A stretch of 64,000 bases of DNA from Cylicocyclus nassatus (GCA_958299035.1 CATQJL010000223.1:55410302-55474301); one strand, 5' to 3'. Shown: positions 46,460-57,542, counted from the stretch's first letter. The notes: generated by a model not told the origin, from the sequence alone. Translations and numbers: made by a program.

Positions 46460-49400
46460 ATGTCTCTCGACTGCGGGGAAGTGCAGAAGTTCATCGCAAC
46501 CGCTTCAATGTGAGTAAAAAATCTCTTTGCGTATGAACGCTGCAGTGTGCGTTACTTCATTTAGTTGACTCGGAAAGGAATGCACACCCTGCTTACTCCA
46601 CCACCACAGACACAACTACCTGCGCTATCTGAGCCGCTAGGTCTGTCAAACGTAACAAACCGCACAGTAGAAAATTGATAAACTTTTAGAGGCTGTAAGA
46701 ACCTGCTTTGCGCGCGAAATGGGGAGTTCTAATTTTTTCGGAGTTTTGTACGCAAGGCTTGCAAAAGGATCGCTGAATACTGTGTCCATGCAGCTTAGCG
46801 TTTCCGCGGTGGTGGTCTTCGAAAATAGAACTTCATAGGAAACTTTGCACCATTGCCTTCGGGCTGTTAGACAATTCGACATAACAGATATTTCCCTGTG
46901 GTGCAAAGCGCGAGCGCTCGCGATTAGGGAACTTTTATGACAACGCAGAGATAACTCGTTTGCTCGTGGAGATAGCGATAACGAATCATGTCGAGGCTAG
47001 AAATACTACGATTTCTTTCAAAAAGCATGAAAAACATGGGCAATGATGAAGATGAACTTGCTCCTTGCAAAAAACAGAGCACTGGAGGATGATGTGGACA
47101 GACTGAAACAGATCGTGTTAAACGCCCTCTCCCCCGAAATATCAAGCGAATTCAAGTACGAAAATTTGAGACAGAACCACCACATTCGCCTTCAACCGCC
47201 ACTCAAGGTATTTAAGAACCAACTGTTGCAAAAAATTCTTCGAATCTTATTTGTAGGAAGTCAGTTTGAATAAATTTCTGAGGAAGTACGCCCCTCCAAA
47301 AAGAGCGGGAGACGCTATTAGTAAAGTCATCGATTTTTTGCGAACTCTGTTTAAAGAGGTGCGTATTTAACTTTGGAAACAAAATGATCACCGCGTAACC
47401 TACACTTACAAGGGAACGATCCCAAATTAAGGTGGCGAATTGGAGTGAAGCGCATATCATTAAATGCATCTTGATGAGCTAATCCAGATCTATCATCTAT
47501 ATCTGCCATGCCGTTCTCTGGAAAAAGTTATGAGCGGTTAAAAATATGAAGTCATTGGGGTTTCAATGCTTAATGTACTCCAAAATCTAACTTGGGAGTG
47601 CATGAATAGCATGACATTGAGTGTACTAATTTCAAGGAATGTTCACATTTAAGAGAAACACAAAGAAATGTTTTTGATGAACTAATTCTCAAGGCATGCC
47701 GCTATATAATTGCCAAATTTGGGCTTTTCATTGCTCATAGCTTTCACCAAAGAACTTTAGTTGTTTTTTAGTTGTTAAAAAACACTTATTTGTGTTTCCC
47801 TTGAATGTGAGCATTCCTTGAAATCAGTACATACAATATCGTGCTAGTCATGCACTCCCAAGTCGGATTTTGAAGCACATTATGCACTGAAACCCCAATG
47901 ACTTCACATTTTTAACCTCTCATAACTTTTTCCAGAGAACGGCATCGCAGATATGGAAGGTGGATTTGGAATCAGCTCGTAAAGACACATCTAACGATAT
48001 GCGGTTCATTCCAATTCGCCGCCTTAAGTTGGGATCGTTCCCTCGTTGAATCTGCGCACCCGACCCTTCTGATATTAGGTTGATTCATAATTAATGCACG
48101 TTTTTCTCACCTCTTCTTCCAGGAGTTGGTATTTGACGTGTAATCAAGCTCCTCAAAAATCTTTTATACTATCTAAAAGAGCGTTTTTTCTAGTTTCTTA
48201 TGCGGCTTTTCGCTTTCGTAAATCTCCGTTCACTCCAAAGTTCTCAGACTTCAAATAAAAGAGACTAAAACCCAAAATTTTTGCTTTTCATTCTTTTTGC
48301 CCTAAATCCATGAGGAATAGCCGAATTAATTCCAAAAAATATGCATAAGGATTAGAAAACTTTGTGCTACAAGATGCTGTTTGAACAAAATTCTCCATGA
48401 ATTCTGAGCCGAGAAATTCAATTGCGAACTTGAATAATCGTCGCGGCTCTTCCGTGCCATATAAAACTTTAAAGCAAAAGGCGATTGCAGGTCTTTTGAA
48501 CTATCCAGCAAGGGTAGGCCTAATTCATTTGATGGTAGAAAATCGCTAGGGTTTTCTCACTTTCCAGCGGAGAAAAATGAAATAATTTCAAAAATGACCG
48601 ATTTTGAACCCGCCGAGATGCCAGAAAAAAGTGACTACTTTCGACTTTTTCGCTATATTTTCTTTCAGAAATTTTCCGTTAAATCCAAACTTGGCCTTAC
48701 TGCTCAAGAGACCCTTGGCTACACGAAGAGCGAAGTCTGCTTTATCCTACTTCATTTCAACATAAGTTATGCTCTCTCAAAGTGGAGGCTTCTGAAAAAA
48801 GTTGTTGGCAATCTTCAGGCCAGAAAATCTTTCTTGTGATAGATACAGTCACGCAAAAGTATCTATTTTATAGCCACTGATTTGTTGGTTACAGCAGTTT
48901 TTATTGCGCCTAGAAATGTCTTTTCAGAAAAGAATTATCTCGGTTGAAAGTTGAAGTATAGAAAACGTGCATTAATTATGAATCAACCTAATATTTGGAA
49001 GTACGCGTATCGCGTTTCAAAAGTGGCTCGAAGGGCGGATATAGACAACCCACCCGACTCCATTGTTGATGCGCTCACAGGTGAAGGTAATTCAAAGCTG
49101 AAAGTGATTGAGTTACAAAATTTAGAGTTCATTTTGGATGCTTTGGATTTGAATCACAACGAACTCTACCGGATGAGGCTGCACCTGCTAAAGAATTCAC
49201 AGAACAGGTGCTGTCTATATCTGCCATAAGCATTTTAAGCGCTAAAATTTTTTTAGTTTTTGGCTGTCGTTAGCTGAACACGAGCAGAGCCGTGAAAAAG
49301 CCTTTGATTCACTGCTGGAAAAAAGTCGAAATGGAGCGTAAGCGCAAAAACATGCATCGCTGAAGCGCTGTAAGTCCACCACTACATAACACCATCGTAA

Positions 49401-49588
49401 AACGGTAGTTTCTATTTTTAGCGAGGTTGTGCGCTACTATCGCCTGCACGAAGGTCGTCTTGTTCCGCCGAAGGTATGTTAGAATCCGCTTCTCCCATTC
49501 TTATTTATATATATTCTTTTAGAAATCGAAGGGTGCCCTTGTTGGACTTGGACGCACCGAGAAAGAGGCAATGAGCACGGACGCTTAG
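46460..49588 (+). CDS. Unrecognised multi-exon gene, mostly helical product
   Basis: Family not recognised. Well-supported exons, all in phase: 47043-47207, 47257-47358, 49002-49080, 49126-49207, 49257-49337, 49422-49473, 49523-49588 (stop). Text includes NRALEDDVDRLKQIVLNALS, NKFLRKYAPPKRAGDAISKV, RRADIDNPPDSIVDALT, FILDALDLNHNELYRMRLHL, FWLSLAEHEQSREKAFDSLL and EVVRYYRLHEGRLVPPK, ending in GALVGLGRTEKEAMSTDA. It is charged, helical and cytosolic-looking, with no signal peptide. The 5' end is uncertain: 46460-46509 (MSLDCGEVQKFIATAS, good GTGAGT donor) could be exon 1, but its phase does not fit the next exon. ATG at 47043 is the alternative. The 1.6-kb intron 47359-49001 is filled by two transposons, and the second ends about 10 nt before the exon at 49002. 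Confidence 0.7.
47409..48045. mobile_element. Tc5-like non-autonomous element in an intron
   Basis: Left end CAAGGGAACGATCCCAA, right end TTGGGATCGTTCCCTCG, flanks TTA / TTG. Arms about 250 bp, about 85% alike by eye. Subterminal words GAGCTGATTCCAAATC and AAAAAGTTATGAG are shared with the autonomous-type copy at 52.0 kb. A solo arm of the same element is at about 61195-61350. Confidence 0.8.
48075..48991. mobile_element. Mariner-like MITE next to a splice acceptor
   Basis: Ends TTAGGTTGATTCATAATTAA and TTAATTATGAATCAACCTAA, flanked by TA (48073-48074, 48992-48993). Inverted repeat about 30 bp, about 917 bp overall, no transposase. The open frame that runs from its right end into the exon at 49002 is not a real start. 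Confidence 0.88.
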
Positions 49589-51261
49589 AAAGAAAACTTA
49601 GATGTCAGCCGTGAAAACTTAGGCAGTCAGCCGTGAAAACAATTTTGGTCCTTTTATCAACAAATATTCATTAGGTGTATATGTACTCAGTTATTCGATG
49701 AAGTTTTTATGTTAAGTGCGGAACAAACATTTCTTCGTTAACAAATATATAGACTGTTCTTTACAATCGCATTAGAAGTGGTCATTAGCTGAAATTCCAA
49801 GAGATTAAGAAAGAAGTTCCCGAGAACTTCAACTATGGAAGTTCCCGTGAACCACAGTCTTTTGGAAACTTTCCGAGAACTTTGGATGAAGAAGTTCCGG
49901 CAAACTATAATCTTTTAAGAAGTTCCCGAAAGCTTCAGAGTTGAAGTACTTACAATGGAGTTCCCCAGGTGATCCGCCGAAAAAACATTCAAAGACGCGC
50001 TCCTCATTATCAGTAAGAAAGAGTATCAAATTTCACTATCCTCAATGCTGATATAAAAATTCTATTGTTTTGATCAGAATAGTTGCAGTCGGATTAAAGT
50101 GATAACCAAAGACATACCCTAGCGCTTCCTTCAGGTACTCAAGGAAATCAGATTAGAGTATAGATCTATTTATCACTAGCTGTACTCCTCAATGAGATCA
50201 GAACAACATGACAGTAAGCCTCGCTGATGATAAGTAATGGAAGCTAGGTTGCATCCGTAGAGTGGAAGCGTGCCTCTGCGCTACTAGGCTGCCGCGCGCC
50301 AACCGCCCGCGCAGCCGACTCTATATATTCAAATGGGGTCCACACGGCTACGAGGTTTGCGTGGTCCTGCAGGGAAAGACACAGTCAGCATATACGAAAT
50401 TGCGTCATGCCGACATATGTACGTTGGTTGTGGTTGTGTTTGATTTGTTGTTTTCCTTGCACTCTCGCTCTCTACCAAGCCACAATTTTCACTTACTGTT
50501 TATTATGTTTGATTTCTTTCTTACATTTGGCCAAAAAGGCAGTGACTTGTCTTTCGCAACTCTCATATCTCATTTCTCCTCACACATCGTTTCGCACACC
50601 CTTCCTCACACTTTCCTTACTCACTTTTGGTTTTCGCGTATTGGTCAGGCAAGAAACTTATGTTTTGTGCACGCGTTTTAATTTTCTCTACGCTTGCAGC
50701 TCATTTCGCCTCAATCTCACACTCGCCTCACACTTTAATACTCACATTCACACTCCTTCTTACTCACACATTCATTTCTCTCACACACTCTCTCTCACAC
50801 TCTCTTTTACTCAATTTACTCACACATTCATTCACGCTCAACTCACACACTCACTCATTCATCACATTTTCTCACATCATTCTCTCATTACGCATGTTTG
50901 ACATGTTTTACTTGCATGCTATGTGTTCCAGCTCATTGTACGACCTGACCAATCGACCTTCTATATACTTTTTTCTTACACCTCACTCTTATCATGCTCC
51001 AATTTCCCTTCCATTTTCCTTCTCATCTCTTCTCAAACCTTAGTACATTGTATGTGTGTATATGTGCTGCATGCACCCCCGTGCTCACACTTCTCTTTTT
51101 AGGTACTAGTGAACCAGCAATCTAAAGGTGCTCCTGGCAAGAGCGTTCGCTTCGAGACCGCGCCGCAGTTTCCCGCTATGTGCACATTTTTGAATTGCGC
51201 TTACGATTCTTTATATATTAGATATTGCAATCGTAAGCCGACCTGCTACAAGCGTTTCGAA
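49589..51261. other. No gene seen; short repeats and CACT/CATT-rich tract
   Basis: At 49813-49940 the word GAAGTTCCCG and its partners (GAGAACTTC, GAACTTTGG) recur about four times at roughly 45-50 bp spacing. From about 50550 to 50900 the plus strand is pyrimidine-rich, with many CACTC/CACATTCATT words. Its Ser/Thr/His-rich frames are low complexity and not genes. Part may be the 5' leader or LTR of the gag-like element that follows. Confidence 0.4.
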
Positions 51262-52193
51262 TGACTGTTCATAAAAAGAAGAGCAAACGCGGAGTACCTG
51301 TCTCAAAGAAGGGCAGTGCCTACGAGTTTCGTAGGCGTCCTCGATTTTATTCTGGGACAAGCTCTTGGAGTCGGAGCAGTCACCCCCCACGAGGGACCGA
51401 CTCCCCCCAAGGATCATACGGACAAGAAGATCGTCGGTGATCCCTCAGGTGCCGCACTCGTGGTCGCGGTTATCCTCGAACTTTCCTCAGCGAAAGTTCC
51501 GGATACAACGCCCGCCGCAGAAGTCTTGCCTCAGGTGGACGTTTCACATCTAAATCCGCCTGGTGGAGACCCCCATATTCGCACACCGACGATGATTGAC
51601 TTTGACAGCGAGACTCAGTCATTCGCTGTCCCAGTCGTACAGACCCGCATTAAGCTTGCTTCAGCAGCTTACCACAGTCTTCAACTTCAGGTACATCTAC
51701 AACCCAGGCCACTTAAAACATTAGCAGTGGTCATGGATGGATAATTGTAGAAGATCGGTAAACAGTTTCGCAGTCTCTTTACGAAAGATATTTTTGTGCC
51801 CCAGGAGCAGGGCTTCATCGGAGCAAATACCGAGCACCTGATGCCCTTGTTGGTTACTTACGAGTTGAAGGCACTCCAAAATTGCATCACAGAAGCCAAA
51901 AATTCATGAAATCCATCTCACAGCTGCCGTTGCCGGATACGAAAGGACTCCTGGAAGGGATCGACCGCATTATGACATCGACCATCGTCGTCATGCGGTC
52001 AACGCCTTTCTAACAAGGGAAGGAAGATGGGTCGAAGTGGCCTTTCAAAATGATATGTATACTGGCTTGACGGGCTTGGAACGCTGATTCCAAATCTGCC
52101 TTCGCTGTCTGCTGCGGGCCTCTAGATGAGAAGTTATGAGGGATTTTCGGAGCCTCATCGGCACTGAAATGCGATCGAGAGAGGCACCGCATT

Positions 52194-52242
52194 GTGTGCC
52201 GAGTGGTCGAGCGGTTGTCCCAGGTTCGAGTCCCCCTTGCAC
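52194..52242 (+). repeat. tRNA-like segment in left TIR (shortened)
   Basis: Contains a box-A-like TGCCGAGTGGTCGAGCGG and a perfect box B GGTTCGAGTCC, then CCCCTTGCAC. Compared with the right TIR, the anticodon region is deleted, so it cannot fold as a tRNA. Confidence 0.7.
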
Positions 52243-52323
52243 TTTTGTTTTGCATTCTTGCAATAAGTTCGTGTAAATGCGGGCTTTGTCTTTACGCAAC
52301 TTTTTGCTTCTTTCACCACAATT

Positions 52324-54355
52324 TTGAGCCGGAAATCTAGTGTTTCTGGAAATTCAAAGGAAAGTAAGCAAGAGTTACGAAATAGAGACAGGGAGGCCAA
52401 TAAAGTTCAAGTTGGCATGTATAATCTTGGGAACATGGCACTTACACGTACACACTTGGCGAATATGAGAAGTTGCACGCACGAGCTTGATTACGTGCGG
52501 ACCGCAAACTTGGTGAACGTGACAAAAACTCATTTCGCGCTCACTATCCTACAAGATGTTCTCGGCGAAATATGTGTACGTTTGCTAAAAGAATTCGGCA
52601 GTTGTCAAGATAGTGAGCGAGCGCCAACACGGAAAGAGCAGAAGATGATTAGCCATTTGGCCGACATACTACGCCAAGCAGAATTGGAAGAAGTGGAAAT
52701 AGAGTCGAGTGAAGAGAATGTCGTGGACGAGTTCGAAGATGACCCCACATGGACACCAGACTATGACGACGAAGAAGCTCGATGCGCTCCGGGAAGTATT
52801 AGATTTGGTGACGTTGAAGTGTCGGAAGAGACTGTGCGTACCTATATTTTGACAAACCGCAATCAAAAACAACTTCTAGGTGAGCAAAGCCATTGCATAT
52901 TACCGCTCATGCAGCAAAGGTAGCCGACCCTTGTCTTCCATGAATTCAAGATTTCGATTTATACATTCTCCGTACCATCTTGAAAAACTTCGCCAACTTG
53001 AAAGGGAAGGTGGGTTCGTGCCAGCTCTTGAGGCAAATACTCCTTGATGGACTTCTACAATCAGCAATTTTTTGATTAGGGCAGCTTCGAGCTGATCGAG
53101 TAGCGCAGCTGGCAAGTCTCGCGGAGAAACTCGAAGAAGAGGTTCTATTGAAGTTCGCATCGGGAATTTCCTTGCACGATCGCGATCTTCGTGAGATCGC
53201 TTTGAGGATCAACCAGGAAATGCTCGTTGTTTTTTCTTCAAGGCCTTCTTCTTCAAACTTCAAGGCCAGTCATTGGTGGATCCAGAAGTTCGAAAGGAGC
53301 TGCGGAATAGTTTCGAGGAGAGCCACTAAATTTATCTCGAAGAGAAATTTCAATGAAACCGAAAGAGTTCGTGTGCAAGCGCAGGACTTTGTTCGCGAAG
53401 TAAAAAAAGGTTGCAATTTGGAATTTTTCAAAATATGTAGTGTCAATATAGATATTCTAGAGATGGAAAAATGGCCCCTATCTTGCATATGTAACGCTGA
53501 CCAAAGTGGTTTCTTAAAAGAAATGCACTCAGTGCGTTCCTTGGCTCTACAAGGTGAAAAAAGAATACAAAGAGTGGTTCAGTCGGTGTCTTCCACCACC
53601 CATTCTTTCACCATAATGCCAATAATATACGCCGACGGTAGATTAGGAAGAAAGTTGTTCGTGATACTGCAGGTCCGTTTTGTATTCAAAATTTCAACGC
53701 TTTTAAAACATTCTTGATGACAGGAGCTTCAAGGGAAATTCCCTGAAAGGGGACATTTTCATGCGAACAACTCGGTGGTCAGGGCTAATACGTCCCATAT
53801 GATGAACAAGAATCTGCTGTTAGATTGGGTGGAAAGCTGTTTACTACCAGGCAGTTCTGCAAAGACACTTTTAGTAGTAGATTCGTGGAGCGCTTTTAGA
53901 GACCACAATACTATCACTTCCGTTGTATCAACTAATAAAGATTTCAAAATTATGAACATACCGCCCGGGACAACGTCCCAAATCCCACCTCTCGATGTGT
54001 TCTTTTTTTACCATTCAAGGCAATGTATAAGCGCTTCACTTCTCATGTCCTCGCTCATAATCTTGACTTTGTTGTGTACGCGCGTGATTCCATTTTGAAG
54101 TTCCTATCGCTAATCTACCATCAGTTCACCGCACCTCGTTATAAAAATTTCCTGGCCTATTCCTGGTATGCCAGCGGCCACCTTGATTCACACCCAGGAG
54201 ATTTTGAGACGCCCGTGCAGTACTGCTTTTCTTCCAGCTTGATAGGAGATTGTGATCACCCAGATTGTACGGAAGTACTCTTCATTCGCTGCTCGCATTT
54301 TGAAAAGTGCCTGTGCTTTGCACATTTTGTTCTATCCTTCCACGAATGCTCATAA
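52324..54355 (+). CDS. Tc5-like transposase, one frameshift
   Basis: Cut-and-paste transposase of the pogo/Tc4-Tc5 branch. Exons 52324-52879, 53080-53672 and 53724 onward join in phase (small introns, GTGAGC and GTCCGT donors). The N-terminus is acidic and charged. Residues around SGISLHDRDLREIALRINQE and HWWIQKFERSCGIVSRRATK resemble a CENP-B-type DNA-binding helix-turn-helix. Catalytic acidic residues of the DDE/D domain are visible in CNADQSGFLKE, LVVDSWSAFRD and QIPPLDVFFF (QPLD in relatives). Right after the third, in a T-rich run near 54003-54010, the frame shifts by one base. The rest (MYKRFTSHVLAHNLDF to the stop at 54353-54355) continues in the next frame. Otherwise there are no internal stops, so the copy is young or the shift may be a sequencing error in the homopolymer. 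Confidence 0.85.
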
Positions 54356-54513
54356 AGTTTGAACCGCTTACTTTCAAACACATTCAGGCTATTCTGCACT
54401 CATAAACAAGAAAACACTCTCGCAAGTTTTGAGATTGCGTTAAAAGAAGCAAAAAGTTGCGTAAAGACAAAGCCCGCATTTACACGGACTTATTGCAAGA
54501 TTGCTAAACAAAA

Positions 54514-54584
54514 GTGCAAGGGGGACTCGAACCTGAAATCATTTGCTTCAGAGACCACACTAACCGCTCGACCACTCGGCACAC
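54514..54584 (-). repeat. tRNA-like segment in right TIR (about 71 nt)
   Basis: On the minus strand it reads GTGTGCCGAGTGGTCGAGCG, a short anticodon-like region with CTCTGAA, then CAGGTTCGAGTCC and CCCCTTGCAC. Box A and box B match tRNA internal promoter elements and the total length is tRNA-sized. The acceptor ends pair only partly (GTGTG with TGCAC) and the anticodon stem is poor, so I call it tRNA-derived rather than a tRNA gene. Confidence 0.65.
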
Positions 54585-55689
54585 AATGCAGTGCCTCTCT
54601 CGATCGCATTTCAGTGCCGATGCGGCTCCGAAAATCCCTCATAACTTTTCATCTAGAGGCCCGCAGCAGACAGCGAAGGCAGATTTGGAATCAGCGTTCC
54701 AAGCCCGTCAAGCCAGTATACATATCATTTTGAATGGCCACTTCGACCCACCTTCCTTCCCTTGTAAGAGAGCTACTCCATTTTCCATCGACTGAACTTC
54801 AACAGAGGCTCGCTCTGTTAGCCCACTACGGAATCGTACCGAAGGGTTTGACTCAGCTCAACTTCACATCCGCGACAGTGGTTGCAGAGATGGATAGGAT
54901 CCGACATCAATACCACATCGCCATTATGTGCAGACATGAAGCGCATCCCCAAGAGTCGCATGCACAGTCCACGACAGTAACAGCTCGGCAGAGTACCCCA
55001 TCCAAGCGCCCATACTCTCGCTCTCGCACACGACGACATAAACGTGACGTCCAGGAAGAAGTACTTGCTGGTATCGCCGAATTGCCGTCGTCATCTACTG
55101 ACCGACATCGATCCCGATCCGCCAGAGCTCCTAAGAACTCCCGAGGGGACCAGAGGTGAGTTCCACATCGGCTGCTACATAGCCGCCCCACATGTCGCCG
55201 GTCCCCTAGGATGGCCCTGCGTCCCATTTCAGGTGAACGACAGGTGGGCGAGCCGATGGAGGAGGAGAACAGGAGCAATGGAGGCAGGAGTCACCACCCA
55301 AGAACATCCGCTGCTACTTCTGCAAGCAGCCCCATTATTCGTTCAGCTGTCATATTACACTTTTTTAAGGGACAGGATGGAGCTGATTGCTAGAAGAGGC
55401 GAATGCTTTTTGTGTTGTGGTATCTACACGGAGAAGGATTGCCCCCCTTATGGGAGAAAGTGCAGATTGTCACCCCAGAGATCACAACATTTCCTTCTGC
55501 TTCGATCAGCACCACTGTACGAACGATTCCCAAGTCGGAGAGTATCATGCAATTTTTGAACAATAAAGGCATTGATCAATTTCGTAGGCGGCAGAAGGCC
55601 AGGAGAGGAGAGGTAGAGATACCTCGCCCCATGGTCGTCACCCCCACTTTCACTTCTTCCCAACAATCAACTTTCTGGTGAAGCTTCAC

Positions 55690-57534
55690 TCTCACCCCAA
55701 CACTCATTTCCTTATCAATGCTTTTTGTTTAGTCTGATGATGAGGATCCCCCAACTTTTGAATGTGCGTGTTACGATAACCCCAACGATCGACTTTTTCG
55801 GTGAAGGATGAGGAAGTTCCCAACTTCCGTATTTCCCACTTATCACCAACCCCAACTACAGACTTTTTGGGTATGTTTGATTTAGTTTAGCTATTTTATT
55901 CATACCCTTTCTACTCCCTTTTTCTTCCTTTTTCTTTAGTTTTTTCTATAGCTTGTGGCGATTCTTAAGCTCGCCCGGTTTTTTCTGTTGCTGACCCTAT
56001 CTTAGGTTAGCCCACAGTTTGCGTGTCACAAGTGTCTACTTCCCAACTATCGAGTTTTTGGGGAGTGGAAGACCATGATTATTTTTGAGTTCTGGAGATG
56101 CCCTTTCTTGTGCATGTGACTAGCCTCAGGGTCTTGTGATGCGAGGTAAAATCTCACCTTCTCTTTGAATTTATCCCCATGCGCAAAAAACCGCGCCATT
56201 AGGCAAATTAACATCGGGAGACTGTCTTTTCGCAGGGGCGGTCTCAAGCGCCGCCCGATTTTGACTTGTCTTTACTCGTCACGCACGCCGCAAACCTTTC
56301 CTCCCATTGCTTTGCTTAGGGAAGTCGCCGCAGGGTGTGTCGCGCGCGGCGGTGGTCCTGTGTGTAAAGCATCACGTTCGTGCGAATCGCCCTACACCCA
56401 TTAACATCTTTTTACCATCTCGTCGCCACTTCGACGTCACCAATGTCGAGCCGCTGTCAACGTCAAGCCGAATGCCGACGTTCAAGCCGAGTTCCATGAT
56501 CGCCGTTCAAGCTGTCGCTACCACAACTGTCGAGTCAATTCGCCGTCAATGGTCGTCTCAACTTTCGATCAACGTCTGTGCCGTCTCCGCAACTGCCGAA
56601 GCCGCCAGTATCCAGGATAGAGCCCCCGAAGACTCTTCACTCCTTCCCCCGAGGACAACCGGCTGCTACCACGACAGGCTGTAGGTAAGGCGTTACACCT
56701 AGGGATTCTTGACTCGTAGTTTTGTGTGTATATTGACTCGTAGGGTCGTATAACATGGCAGATCGGAAGCTATCTCGGACCCTTTTTTCTTGTTGTCCGG
56801 AGAGTCGCGGATTCGCGACTTTTTTCAAAGGAATCCGCCGCCGTACTGCAAAGGGCCCCGAAGCGCTGTTTTCGCGCTGTCCCGCCTCTCACCTCTCTAC
56901 CTGTGCAGCTTTCAAATTAGTCACGTAATCAGTCTTCACTGCTGTCGCCATCGTGAGCAGTCGGGTTCCACTTTCGTCTCCAGTGCCATCTATTGATACA
57001 GTGCCTTACCCAACTCACACGTCACCTACATCTACGCCATGGAGGACTGGCTCCCGCGCTGACGAGGTAATTCCAAGCGCGCTCGCGCCAGGCACATGCC
57101 GGCGACACCCCCTCGGGGGATTTCCGATATTGCCGGCCCCTAGGTTAACACATTTGGTTGGCTGTGCTCCTCTCTTGTGTCTAAGTATAGGGAATTGTTG
57201 CGGATAAATGGTGGGCATTTTACATGTATATCTTGTACTAATGCGGTGGGCCACAGCTCGGTGTGGCTCCGGAAATACCTCCTGTTACTATATTCATGTT
57301 TATCTCATGATCACGCCTAGTGGAATAGATCGGTCAGAAGGTTGGCACGATACTAATTAAATGCCGCATTGTAAGATAAGCCCCCCCCCCCCCCAACTGT
57401 CGATGGTTGGGAGTGAGCGTCACACGTGTCAAGTCAACTGCCGAGTAGGCTGGTCGCAAGGGCCCCTATGTGTGCATGACGTGGTACAGTGGCAGGCGCG
57501 ATTCGCGTTCTCACAGGTACGCCGACACATCTTA
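55690..57534. other. Retroelement-flank or repeat DNA, no gene seen
   Basis: C-rich and T-rich text follows the gag-like remnant (CCCCAAC words at 55700-55870, TTTTTCTTCC tract at 55915-55960). At about 56210-56370 lies the GC-rich module also seen in the foldbacks at 18.1 and 45.6 kb (GTGTGTCGCGCGCGGCGGTGGTCCTG). A run of 14 C is at about 57381-57394. The 125-codon frame at 56307-56684 overlaps this module and has no motif. Confidence 0.4.
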
Positions 57535-57542
57535 TGCTGCAC

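Larger units (their letters stand above)
52014..54764 (+). mobile_element. Tc5-like DNA transposon, nearly intact, TAA target duplication
   Basis: 2751 bp, ends CAAGGGAAGGAAG and CTTCCTTCCCTTG, flanked by TAA (52011-52013, 54765-54767), which matches the TNA duplications of the Tc4/Tc5 branch of pogo-type elements. Long terminal inverted repeats cover about 52014-52311 and 54441-54764. The right one is longer because it keeps about 22 bp in a tRNA-like segment that the left has lost. One transposase gene lies between (separate entry). It is inserted in the gag-like pseudogene. Confidence 0.9.
51262..55680 (+). pseudogene. Broken retroelement gag-like gene (BEL/Pao type?), split by a transposon
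   Basis: Described as it stands; not reconstructed. The 5' part (51262-52013) encodes Ser/Arg- and Pro-rich text with several frame changes. The 3' part (54768-55680) continues in frame once the transposon and one TAA are disregarded. It then has an Arg/Ser-rich stretch and zinc-knuckle-like motifs: CYFCKQPHYSFSC (C-x2-C-x3-H-x4-C, 55312 on), CFLCCGIYTEKDC (55404 on, another frame), and a third with CRLSPQRSQHF, where a Cys is missing. Three knuckles with a C-x2-C-x3-H-x4-C first finger resemble BEL/Pao nucleocapsid proteins. At least two frameshifts besides the insertion make it non-functional. No protease, reverse transcriptase or integrase is visible downstream. Confidence 0.5.

Noticed and set aside
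48951..49229. 92-codon frame with upstream ATG codons
   Set aside because: Its first codons are the inverted repeat of a mariner-like MITE and it reads through two good intron borders; the real exons are 49002-49080 and 49126-49207.
50262..51043. Ser/Thr/His-rich frames of about 140-165 codons
   Set aside because: They lie in a pyrimidine-rich low-complexity tract (CACTC, CACATTC words) and overlap each other in different frames.
54514..54584. Functional tRNA gene
   Set aside because: Box A and box B are present but the acceptor and anticodon stems pair poorly and the segment is part of a transposon terminal repeat.
56307..56684. 125-codon frame as a protein gene
   Set aside because: It overlaps the GC-rich module shared with non-coding foldbacks and shows no conserved domain.
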